The translations under genes and the position numbers were made by a program. The notes under the pieces are model-generated. The model had not been told where the DNA came from, ran no database searches, and was given only the letters and a program-made list of their open reading frames with translations. Positions 1 to 9,525 of a DNA stretch of 64,000 nucleotides are shown here, one piece after another (the stretch's first letter is position 1; each line of letters opens with the position of its first letter). The DNA is from Hydractinia symbiolongicarpus. Taxonomy: Eukaryota > Cnidaria > Hydrozoa > Anthoathecata > Hydractiniidae. Location of the stretch: positions 124,001 through 188,000 of the forward strand of contig NC_079885.1 of the NCBI RefSeq assembly GCF_029227915.1. Reading direction: 5' to 3'.

Positions 1-809
1 CACCACTAAAACGCATAAGACTTGTAGTTTTTAAAAATGTTTTCATTTTTGATGAGACGCTGAATAAAAGAAGTTTAATCGCCGGCAAACGAAAACCCGC
101 GATTTCCCGTAAATCCCGGGCTTGGCCGTATAGTCAAAAGTATACAAAGAAAGTACCCAGGGAGTAAACTCATTTCCCGAACGATTTTTTAAATTACTTT
201 TTCACCACTAAAACGCATGAGACTTGTAGTTTTTAAAAATGTTTTCATTTTTGATGAGACGCTGAATGAAAGAAGTTTAATCGCCGGCAAACGAAAACCT
301 GCGATTTCCCGTAAATCCTGGACTCGGGCCGTATAGTCAAAAGTATACAAAGAAAGTACCAAGGGAGTAAACTCATTTCCCAAACGATTTTTTAAATTAT
401 TATTTCACCACTAAAGGCCATGAGACTTGTAGTTTTTAAAAATGTTTTCATTTTTGATGAGACGCTGAATAAAAGAAGTTAATCGCCGGCAAACGAAAAC
501 CCGCGATTTCCCGTAAATCCCGGACTCGGCCCGTATAGTTAAAAGTATACAAGGAAAGTACCCAGTGAGTAAACTCATTTCCCGAACGAATTTTTAAATT
601 ATTTTTTCACCACTAAAACGTATGAGACTTGTAGTTTTCAAAAATGTTTTAATTTTTGATGAGACGCTGAATAAAAGAAGTTTAATCGCCGGCAATCGGA
701 AACCTGCGATTTCCCGCAAATCCCGGACTCGGCCCGTATAGTCAAAAGTATACAAAGAAAGTACCCAGGGTGTAAACTCATTTCCGGAACGATTTTTTAA
801 ATTATTTTT
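1..809. repeat. Partial higher-order unit A-B-C'-D' at the left edge
   Basis: Four monomers start near 0, 202, 405 and 607. The first is type A (CGCATAAGAC, then CCCGGGCTTGGCC, 202 bp). The second is type B (GAATGAAAG, CTCGGGCCG, ending CCCAAACG). The third is type C' (AAAGGCCATGAG, one base lost in GAAGTTAATCG). The fourth is type D' (CGTATGAG, TTTTAATTTTTG, CCCGCAAATCC). The same order recurs at 14387-15196, linking the left edge of the window to the end of the five-monomer domain. The first monomer is missing its first base in this window. Confidence 0.85.
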
Positions 810-1823
810 TCACCACTAAAACGCATGAGACTTGTAGTTTTCAAAAATGTTTTCATTTTTGATGAGACACTGAATGAAAGAAGTTTAATCGCAGGCAAAC
901 GAAAACCTGCGATTTCCCGTAAATCCTGGACTCGGCCCGTATAGTCAAAAGTATACAAAGAAAGTACCCAGGGAGTAAACTCATTTCCCAAACGATTTTT
1001 TAAATTATTATTTCACCACTAAAGCCCATGAGACTTGTAGTTTTTAAAAATGTTTTCATTTTTGATGAGACGCTGAATAAAAGAAATTTAATCGCCGGCA
1101 AACGAAAACCTGCGATTTCCCGTAAATCCCGGACTCGGCCCGTATAGTCAAAAGTATACAAAGAAAGTACCCAGGGAGTAAACTCATTTCCAGAACGATT
1201 TTTTAAATTATTTTTTCACCAATAAAACGCATAAGACTTGTAGTTTTTAAAAATGTTTTCATTTTTGATGAGACGCTGAATAAAAGAAGTTTAATCGCCG
1301 GCAAACGAAAACCCGCGATTTCCCGTAAATCCCGGGCTTGGCCGTATAGTCAAAAGTATACAAAGAAAGTACCCAGGGAGTAAACTCATTTCCCGAACGA
1401 TTTTTTAAATTACTTTTTCACCACTAAAACGCATGAGACTTGTAGTTTTTAAAAATGTTTTCATTTTTGATGAGACACTGAATGAAAGAAGTTTAATCGC
1501 CGGCAAACGAAAACCTGCGATTTCCCGTAAATCCTGGACTCGGCCCGTATAGTCAAAAGTATACAAAGAAAGTACCCAGGGAGTAAACTCATTTCCCAAA
1601 CGATTTTTTAAATTATTATTTCACCACTAAAGCCCATGAGACTTGTAGTTTTTAAAAATGTTTTCATTTTTGATGAGACGCTGAATAAAAGAAATTTAAT
1701 CGCCGGCAAACGAAAACCTGCGATTTCCCGTAAATCCCGGACTCGGCCCGTATAGTTAAAAGTATACAAGGAAAGTACCCAGTGAGTAAACTCATTTCCC
1801 GAACGAATTTTTAAATTATTTTT
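810..1823. repeat. Rearranged three-monomer blocks (608-bp spacing of type B)
   Basis: Type B monomers start at 202, 810 and 1418, each 608 bp apart. They are followed by different partners: C'-D' after 202, C-A after 810, and C then a TTGGATGAG monomer after 1418. The copies at 810 and 1418 share GACACTGAATGAAAG, absent from the copy at 202, and so share a recent origin. The C-type monomers at 1013 and 1621 both carry AAAGAAATTTAATCG. No coding content is present. Confidence 0.8.
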
Positions 1824-2026
1824 TCACCACTAAAACGTATGAGACTTGTAGTTTTCAAAAATGTTTTCATTTTGGATGAGACGCTGAATAAAAGAAGTTT
1901 AATCGCCGGCAAACGGAAACCTGCGATTTCCCGTAAATCCCCGACTCGGCCCGTATAGTCAAAAGTATACAAAGAAAGTACCCAGGGTGTAAACTCATTT
2001 CCCGAACGATTTTTTAAATTATTTTT

Positions 2027-2229
2027 TCACCACTAAAACGCATGAGACTTGTAGTTTTCAAAAATGTTTTCATTTTTGATGAGACGCTGAATAAAAGAAA
2101 TTTAATCGCCGGCAAACGAAAACCCGCGATTTCCCGTAAATCCCGGACTCGGCCCGTATAGTTAAAAGTATACAAGGAAAGTACCCAGTGAGTAAACTCA
2201 TTTCCCGAACGAATTTTTAAATTATTTTT
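2027..2229. repeat. Representative 203-bp monomer
   Basis: This copy shows the typical layout, numbered from its first T. Positions 1-28 hold the landmark and ACTTGTAG. Positions 29-53 hold an AT-rich dyad. Positions 54-80 hold GATGAGACGCTGAATAAAAG and a purine-rich stretch. Positions 81-130 are GC-rich, with the palindrome GCCGGC at 82-87 and an ATTTCCCG box at 103-110. GTATA at 130-134 is followed by the palindrome GTATAC at 142-147. ACCCAGGGAG lies near 157-166 and a second ATTTCCCG box at 174-181. An AT block containing TTTAAA closes the unit at 186-203. Variation between copies falls at recurrent sites, so monomers can be sorted into types. The unit length is close to one nucleosome plus linker. 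Confidence 0.93.
2058..2079. repeat. Hairpin-capable inverted repeat inside the monomer (example copy)
   Basis: Arms TCAAAAATG (2058-2066) and CATTTTTGA (2071-2079) are perfect reverse complements around a TTTT loop, giving a 9-bp stem at monomer positions 32-53. The same dyad recurs in most monomers. In the other common allele the C at position 33 is T. The perfect stem core is then AAAAATG/CATTTTT (7 bp), and a ten-base palindrome TTTTTAAAAA appears at positions 29-38 instead. It could form a cruciform, a hairpin in a transcript, or a protein-binding dyad. The sequence shows the symmetry only; no function is established. Confidence 0.85.
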
Positions 2230-2635
2230 TCACCACTAAAACGTATGAGACTTGTAGTTTTCAAAAATGTTTTCATTTTGGATGAGACGCTGAATAAAAG
2301 AAGTTTAATCGCCGGCAAACGGAAACCTGCGATTTCCCGTAAATCCCCGACTCGGCCCGTATAGTCAAAAGTATACAAAGAAAGTACCCAGGGTGTAAAC
2401 TTATTTCCCGAACGATTTTTAAATTATTTTTTCACCACTAAAACGCATGAGACTTGTAGTTTTCAAAAATGTTTTCATTTTTGATGAGACGCTGAATAAA
2501 AGAAGTTTAATCGCCGGCAAACGAAAACCTGTGATTTCCCGTAAATCCCGTACTCGGTCCGTATAGTCAAAAGTATACAAAGAAAGTATCCAGGGTGTAA
2601 ACTCATTTCCCGAACGATTTTTTAAATTATTATTT

Positions 2636-3241
2636 TACCACTAAAACGCATGAGACTTGTAGTTTTCAAAAATGTTTTCATTTTTGATGAGACGCTGAAT
2701 AAAAGAAGTTTAATCGCCGGCAAACGAAAACCCGCCATTTCCTGTAAACCCCAGACTCGGCCCGTATAGTCAATAGTATACAAAGAAAGTACCCAGGGAG
2801 TAAACTCATTTCCAGAACGATTTTTTAAATTATTTTTTCACCACTAAAACGCATAAGACTTGTAGTTTTTAAAAATGTTTTCATTTTTGATGAGACGCTG
2901 AATAAAAGCAGTTTAATCGCCGGCAAACGAAAACCTGCGATTTCCCGTAAATCCCGGACTCGGCCCGTATAGTCAATAGTATACAAAGAAAGTACCCAGG
3001 GAGTAAACTCATTTCCAGAACGATTTTTTAAATTATTTTTTCACCACTAAAACGCATAAGACTTGTAGTTTTTAATAATGTTTTCATTTTTGATGAGACG
3101 CTGAATAAAAGAAGTTAATCGCCGGCAAACGAAAACCCGCGATTTCCCGTAAATCCCGGGCTTGGCCGTATAGTCAAAAGTATACAAAGAAAGTACCCAG
3201 GGAGTAAACTCATTTCCCGAACGATTTTTTAAATTACTTTT
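2636..3241. repeat. Mixed satellite monomers before the 812-bp tetramer
   Basis: Three monomers: one with CCCGCCATTTCCTG, one with AAAAGCAG and CAATAG, and a type A copy with TAATAATG and the one-base loss in GAAGTTAATCG. The CCATTTCCTGTAAACCCC monomer recurs in both copies of the following tetramer and resembles type D of the 1,013-bp unit. No gene or foreign sequence is present. Confidence 0.8.
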
Positions 3242-4053
3242 TCACCACTAAAACGCATGAGACTTGTAGTTTTTAAAAATGTTTTCATTTTTGATGAGAC
3301 GCTGAATGAAAGAAGTTTAATTGCCGGCAAACGAAAACCTGCGATTTCCCGTAAATCCTGGACTCGGCCCGTATAGTTAAAAGTATACAAAGAAAGTACC
3401 CAGGGAGTAAACTCATTTCCCAAACGATTTTCTAAATTATTATTTCACCACTAAAGCCCATGAGACTTTTAGTTTTTAAAAATGTTTTCATTTTTGATGA
3501 GACGCTGAATAAAAGAAGTTTAATCGCCGGCAAACGAAAACCTGCGATTTCCCGTAAATCTCGGACTCGGCCCGTATAGTCAAAAGTATACAAGGAAAGT
3601 ACCCAGGGTGTAAACTCATTTCCCAAACGATTTTTTAAATTATTTTTTCACCACTAAAACGCATGAGACTTGTAGTTTTCAAAAATGTTTTCATTTTTGA
3701 TGAGACGCTGAATAAAAGAAGTTTAATCGCCGGCAAACGAAAACCTGTGATTTCCCGTAAATCCCGTACTCGGTCCGTATAGTCAAAAGTATACAAAGAA
3801 AGTATCCAGGGTGTAAACTCATTTCCCGAACGATTTTTTAAATTATTATTTCACCACTAAAACGCATGAGACTTGTAGTTTTCAAAAATGTTTTCATTTT
3901 TGATGAGACGCTGAATAAAAGAAGTTTAATCGCCGGCAAACGAAAACCCGCCATTTCCTGTAAACCCCAGACTCGGCCCGCATAGTCAAAAGTATACAAA
4001 GAAAGTACCCAGGGAGTAAACTCATTTCCCGAACGATTTTTTAAATTACTTTT
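3242..4053. repeat. 812-bp four-monomer repeat, copy 1
   Basis: Monomers start at 3242, 3445, 3648 and 3851. Markers in order are AATTGCCGGC with GTTAAAAG, TTTTCTAAATTA with GACTTTTAG, CCTGTG with CGGTCCG, and CCGCCATTTCCTG with GCCCGCATAG. The same four markers in the same order occur 812 bp downstream. Copy similarity appears to begin slightly before 3242, near 3190, and to break near 4000-4003. Confidence 0.88.
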
Positions 4054-4865
4054 TCACCACTAAAACGCATGAGACTTGTAGTTTTTAAAAATGTTTTCAT
4101 TTTTGATGAGACGCTGAATGAAAGAAGTTTAATTGCCGGCAAACGAAAACCTGCGGTTTCCCGTAAATCCTGGACTCGGCCCGTATAGTTAAAAGTATAC
4201 AAAGAAAGTACCCAGGGAGTAAACTCATTTCCCAAACGATTTTCTAAATTATTATTTCACCACTAAAGCCCATGAGACTTTTAGTTTTTAAAAATGTTTT
4301 CATTTTTGATGAGACGCTGAATAAAAGAAGTTTAATCGCCGGCAAACGAAAACCTGCGATTTCCCGTAAATCTCGGACTCGGCCCGTATAGTCAAAAGTA
4401 TACAAGGAAAGTACCCAGGGTGTAAACTCATTTCCCAAACGATTTTTTAAATTATTTTTTCACCACTAAAACGCATGAGACTTGTAGTTTTCAAAAATGT
4501 TTTCATTTTTGATGAGACGCTGAATAAAAGAAGTTTAATCGCCGGCAAACGAAAACCTGTGATTTCCCGTAAATCCCGTACTCGGTCCGTATAGTCAAAA
4601 GTATACAAAGAAAGTATCCAGGGTGTAAACTCATTTCCCGAACGATTTTTTAAATTATTATTTCACCACTAAAACGCATGAGACTTGTAGTTTTCAAAAA
4701 TGTTTTCATTTTTGATGAGACGCTGAATAAAAGAAGTTTAATCGCCGGCAAACGAAAACCCGCCATTTCCTGTAAACCCCAGACTCGGCCCGCATAGTCA
4801 AAAGTATACAAAGAATGTCCCCAGGGAGTAAACTCATTTCCCGAACGATTTTTTAAATTATTTTT
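4054..4865. repeat. 812-bp four-monomer repeat, copy 2
   Basis: This is a tandem copy of 3242-4053 at a fixed offset of 812 bp. Differences noticed are CTGCGGTTTC near 4151 for CTGCGATTTC, and AATGTCCCC near 4815 for AAAGTACCC, where the copies part. Near identity suggests a recent unequal exchange. Confidence 0.88.
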
Positions 4866-5878
4866 TCAGCACTAAAACGCATGAGACTTGTAGTTTTCAA
4901 GAATGTTTTCATTTTTGATGAGACACTGAATAAAAGCAGTTTAATCGCCGGCAAACGAAAACCTGCGATTTCCCGTAAATCCCGGACTCGGCCCGTATAG
5001 TCAATAGTACACAAAGAACGTACCCAGGGAGTAAACTCATTTCCAGAACGATTTTTTAAATTATTTTTTCACGACTAAAACGCATAAGACTTGTAGTTTT
5101 TAAAAATGTTTTCATTTTTGATGAGACGCTGAATAAAAGAAGTTTAATCGCCGGCAAACGAAAACCCGCGATTTCCCGTAAATCCCGGGCTTGGCCGTAT
5201 AGTCAAAAGTATACAAAGAAAGTACCCAGGGAGTAAACTCATTTCCCGAACGATTTTTTAAATTACTTTTTCACCACTAAAACGCATGAGACTTGTAGTT
5301 TTTAAAAAAGTTTTCATTTTTGATGAGACGCTGAATGAAAGAAGTTTAATCGCCGGCAAACGAAAACCTGCGATTTCCCGTAAATCCTGGACTCGGGCCG
5401 TATAGTCAAAAGTATACAAAGAAAGTACCCAGGGAGTAAACTCATTTCCCAAACGATTTTTTAAATTATTTTTTCACCACTAAAACGTATGAGACTTGTA
5501 GTTTTCAAAAATGTTTTCATTTTTGATAAGACGCTGAATAAAAGAAGTTTATTCGCCGGCAAACGAAAACCCGCCATTTCCTGTAAACCCCAGACTCGGC
5601 CGCATAGTCAAAAGTATACAAAGAAAGTCCCCAGGGAGTAAACTCATTTCCCGAACGATTTTTTAAATTATTTTTTCAGCACTAAAACGCATGAGACTTG
5701 TAGTTTTCAAGAATGTTTTCATTTTTGATGAGACACTGAATAAAAGCAGTTTAATCGCCGGCAAACGAAAACCTGCGATTTCCCGTAAATCCCGGACTCG
5801 GCCCGTATAGTCAATAGTATACAAAGAAAGTACCCAGGGAGTAAACTCATTTCCAGAACGATTTTTTAAATTATTTTT
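4866..5878. repeat. Five-monomer stretch with C missing (E-A-B-D-E)
   Basis: Monomers start at 4866 (E, CAGCACT, CAAGAATG, GTACACAAAGAACG), 5069 (A), 5271 (B, with AAAAAAGTTTTC), 5474 (D, GATAAGACG) and about 5676 (E). Compared with the standard A-B-C-D-E unit, the C monomer between 5271 and 5474 is absent. This is a one-monomer contraction just before the regular higher-order domain. Confidence 0.83.
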
Positions 5879-6891
5879 TCACCACTAAAACGCATAAGAC
5901 TTTTAGTTTTTAAAAATGTTTTCATTTTTGATGAGACGCTGAATAAAAGAAGTTTAATCGCCGGCAAACGAAAACCCGCGATTTCCCGTAAATCCCGGGC
6001 TTGGCCGTATAGTCAAAAGTATACAAAGAAAGTACCCAGGGAGTAAACTCATTTCCCGAACGATTTTTTAAATTACTTTTTCACCACTAAAACGCATGAG
6101 ACTTGTAGTTTTTAAAAATGTTTTCATTTTTGATGAGACGCTGAATGAAAGAAGTTTAATCGCCGGCAAACGAAAACCTGCGATTTCCCGTAAATCCTGG
6201 ACTCGGGCCGTATAGTCAAAAGTATACAAAGAAAGTACCAAGGGAGTAAACTCATTTCCCAAACGATTTTTTAAATTATTATTTCACCACTAAAGGCCAT
6301 GAGACTTGTAGTTTTTAAAAATGTTTTCATTTTTGATGAGACGCTGAATAAAAGAAGTTTAATCGCCGGCAAACGAAAACCCGCGATTTCCCGTAAATCC
6401 CGGACTCGGCCCGTATAGTTAAAAGTATACAAGGAAAGTACCCAGTGAGTAAACTCTTTTCCCGAACGAATTTTTAAATTATTTTTTCACCACTAAAACG
6501 TATGAGACTTGTAGTTTTCAAAAATGTTTTCATTTTTGATAAGACGCTGAATAAAAGAAGTTTAATCGCCGGCAAACGAAAACCCGCCATTTCCTGTAAA
6601 CCCCAGACTCGGCCGCATAGTCAAAAGTATACAAAGAAAGTCCCCAGGGAGTAAACTCATTTCCCGAACGATTTTTTAAATTATTTTTTCAGCACTGAAA
6701 CGCATGAGACTTGTAGTTTTCAAGAATGTTTTCATTTTTGATGAGACACTGAATAAAAGCAGTTTAATCGCCGGCAAACGAAAACCTGCGATTTCCCGTA
6801 AATCCCGGACTCGGCCCGTATAGTCAATAGTATACAAAGAAAGTACCCAGGGAGTAAACTCATTTCCAGAACGATTTTTTAAATTATTTTT
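5879..6891. repeat. 1,013-bp A-B-C-D-E higher-order unit
   Basis: This full five-monomer unit opens super-repeat copy 1. Type E carries the private change CAGCACTGAAACG at 6689, shared only with the E monomer at 10336 in the unit at 9526. The A monomer carries GACTTTTAG. A and D are 202 bp and the others 203 bp, summing to 1,013. Confidence 0.9.
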
Positions 6892-7093
6892 TCACCACTA
6901 AAACGCATAAGACTTGTAGTTTTTAAAAATGTTTTCATTTTTGATGAGACGCTGAATAAAAGAAGTTTAATCGCCGGCAAACGAAAACCCGCGATTTCCC
7001 GTAAATCCCGGGCTTGGCCGTATAGTCAAAAGTATACAAAGAAAGTACCAAGGGAGTAAACTCATTTCCCAAACGATTTTTTAAATTATTATT
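6892..7093. repeat. A/B fusion monomer
   Basis: The left part is type A (CGCATAAGAC, CCCGGGCTTGGCCG). The right part is type B (ACCAAGGGAG, ending CCCAAACG). It has normal length (202 bp), so an exchange in register between neighbouring A and B removed exactly one repeat. The switch lies between monomer positions of about 130 and 158. The matching place in the second super-repeat copy (10539 onward) has separate A and B monomers. Confidence 0.85.
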
Positions 7094-7498
7094 TCACCAC
7101 TAAAGGCCATGAGACTTGTAGTTTTTAAAAATGTTTTCATTTTTGATGAGACGCTGAATAAAAGAAGTTAATCGCCGGCAAACGAAAACCCGCGATTTCC
7201 CGTAAATCCCGGACTCGGCCCGTATAGTTAAAAGTATACAAGGAAAGTACCCAGTGAGTAAACTCATTTCCCGAACGAATTTTTAAATTATTTTTTCACC
7301 ACTAAAACGTATGAGACTTGTAGTTTTCAAAAATGTTTTAATTTTTGATGAGACGCTGAATAAAAGAAGTTTAATCGCCGGCAAACGGAAACCTGCGATT
7401 TCCCGCAAATCCCGGACTCGGCCCGTATAGTCAAAAGTATACAAAGAAAGTACCCAGGGTGTAAACTCATTTCCCGAACGATTTTTTAAATTATTTTT

Positions 7499-7701
7499 TC
7501 AGCACTAAAACGCATGAGACTTGTAGTTTTCAAGAATGTTTTCATTTTTGATGAGACACTGAATAAAAGCAGTTTAATCGCCGGCAAACGAAAACCTGCG
7601 ATTTCCCGTAAATCCCGGACTCGGCCCGTATAGTCAATAGTACACAAAGAACGTACCCAGGGAGTAAACTCATTTCCCGAACGATTTTTTAAATTACTTT
7701 T
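7499..7701. repeat. E/A fusion monomer
   Basis: It begins as type E (CAGCACT, CAAGAATG, GACACTG, GTACACAAAGAACG) but ends as type A (CCCGAACG then ATTACTTTTTCACC, instead of CCAGAACG). A type B monomer follows directly at 7702. The matching E monomer near 11349 ends normally and is followed by A. Together with the fusion at 6892, this explains why this super-repeat copy is two monomers shorter. Confidence 0.85.
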
Positions 7702-8512
7702 TCACCACTAAAACGCATGAGACTTGTAGTTTTTAAAAAAGTTTTCATTTTTGATGAGACGCTGAATGAAAGAAGTTTAATCGCCGGCAAACGAAAACCT
7801 GCGATTTCCCGTAAATCCTGGACTCGGGCCGTATAGTCAAAAGTATACAAAGAAAGTACCCAGGGAGTAAACTCATTTCCCAAACGATTTTTTAAATTAT
7901 TATTTCACCACTAAAGCCCATGAGACTTGTAGTTTTTAAAAATGTTTTCATTTTTGATGAGACGCTGAATAAAAGAAGTTTAATCGCCGGCAAACGAAAA
8001 CCCGCGATTTCCCGTAAATCCCGGACTCGGCCCGTATAGTTAAAAGTATACAAGGAAAGTACCCAGTGAGTAAACTCTTTTCCCGAACGAATTTTTAAAT
8101 TATTTTTTCACCACTAAAACGTATGAGACTTGTAGTTTTCAAAAATGTTTTCATTTTTGATAAGACGCTGAATAAAAGAAGTTTAATCGCCGGCAAACGA
8201 AAACCCGCCATTTCCTGTAAACCCCAGACTCGGCCGCATAGTCAAAAGTATACAAAGAAAGTCCCCAGGGAGTAAACTCATTTCCCGAACGATTTTTTAA
8301 ATTATTTTTTCAGCACTAAAACGCATGAGACTTGTAGTTTTCAAGAATGTTTTCATTTTTGATGAGACACTGAATAAAAGCAGTTTAATCGCCGGCAAAC
8401 GAAAACCTGCGATTTACCGTAAATCCCGGACTCGGCCCGTATAGTCAATAGTATACAAAGAAAGTACCCAGGGAGTAAACTCATTTCCAGAACGATTTTT
8501 TAAATTATTTTT

Positions 8513-9525
8513 TCACCACTAAAACGCATAAGACTTGTAGTTTTTAAAAATGTTTTCATTTTTGATGAGACGCTGAATAAAAGAAGTTTAATCGCCGGCA
8601 AACGAAAACCCGCGATTTCCCGTAAATCCCGGGCTTGGCCGTATAGTCAAAAGTATACAAAGAAAGTACCCAGGGAGTAAACTCATTTCCCGAACGATTT
8701 TTTAAATTACTTTTTCACCACTAAAACGCATGAGATTTGTAGTTTTTAAAAATGTTTTCATTTTTGATGAGACGCTGAATGAAAGAAGTTTAATCGCCGG
8801 CAAACGAAAACCTGCGATTTCCCGTAAATCCTGGACTCGGGCCGTATAGTCAAAAGTATACAAAGAAAGTACCAAGGGAGTAAACTCATTTCCCAAACGA
8901 TTTTTTAAATTATTATTTCACCACTAAAGGCCATGAGACTTGTAGTTTTTAAAAATGTTTTCAATTTTGATGAGACGCTGAATAAAAGAAGTTTAATCGC
9001 CGGCAAACGAAAACCCGCGATTTCCCGTAAATCCCGGACTCGGCCCGTATAGTTAAAAGTATACAAGGAAAGTACCCAGTGAGTAAACTCTTTTCCCGAA
9101 CGAATTTTTAAATTATTTTTTCACCACTAAAACGTATGAGACTTGTAGTTTTCAAAAATGTTTTCATTTTTGATAAGACGCTGAATAAAAGAAGTTTAAT
9201 CGCCGGCAAACGAAAACCCGCCATTTCCTGTAAACCCCAGACTCGGCCGCATAGTCAAAAGTATACAAAGAAAGTCCCCAGGGAGTAAACTCATTTCCCG
9301 AACGATTTTTTAAATTATTTTTTCAGCACTAAAACGCATGAGACTTGTAGTTTTCAAGAATGTTTTCATTTTTGATGAGACACTGAATAAAAGCAGTTTA
9401 ATCGCCGGCAAACGAAAACCTGCGATTTCCCGTAAATCCCGGACTCGGCCCGTATAGTCAATAGTATACAAAGAAAGTACCCAGGGAGTAAACTCATTTC
9501 CAGAACGATTTTTTAAATTATTTTT
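8513..9525. repeat. Reference 1,013-bp A-B-C-D-E unit
   Basis: Monomer limits are A 8513-8714, B 8715-8917, C 8918-9120, D 9121-9322 and E 9323-9525. A has CATAAGAC and CCCGGGCTTGGCCG. B has GAATGAAAG, CTCGGGCCG and ACCAAGGG. C has AAAGGCCATG, GTTAAAAG, AAGGAAAG and CTCTTTTCCC. D has CGTATGAG, GATAAGACG, CCGCCATTTCCTG and GTCCCCAGGG. E has CAGCACT, CAAGAATG, GACACTG, AAAAGCAG, CAATAG and CCAGAACG. Units of the same size begin at 5879, 9526, 10539, 11552 and 12565. Confidence 0.93.

Larger units (their letters stand above)
1824..2635. repeat. 406-bp dimer, about two tandem copies
   Basis: Monomers at 1824 and 2230 both have CGTATGAG, the unusual TTTTGGATGAG and AAATCCCCGACTCGG. They lie 406 bp (two monomers) apart. 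The intervening monomers at 2027 and 2433 are similar but differ at the GAAATTT/GAAGTTT and CCCGCG/CCTGTG sites. The duplication therefore covers about two monomers and decays at its right end. Confidence 0.8.
5879..9525. repeat. Super-higher-order repeat, copy 1 (3,647 bp, 18 monomers)
   Basis: Three successive blocks (5879-6891, 6892-8512, 8513-9525) carry private markers that recur in the same order in 9526-13577: CAGCACTGAAACG in E, the C'-D' pair with TTTTAATTTTTG, AAAAAAGTTTTC in B, and GATTTACCGT in E at 8411. After the two-monomer contraction the offset is 4,052 bp (8411 to 12463). Before it the offset is 3,647 bp (6689 to 10336). This is a second level of periodicity above the 1,013-bp unit. 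Confidence 0.85.
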
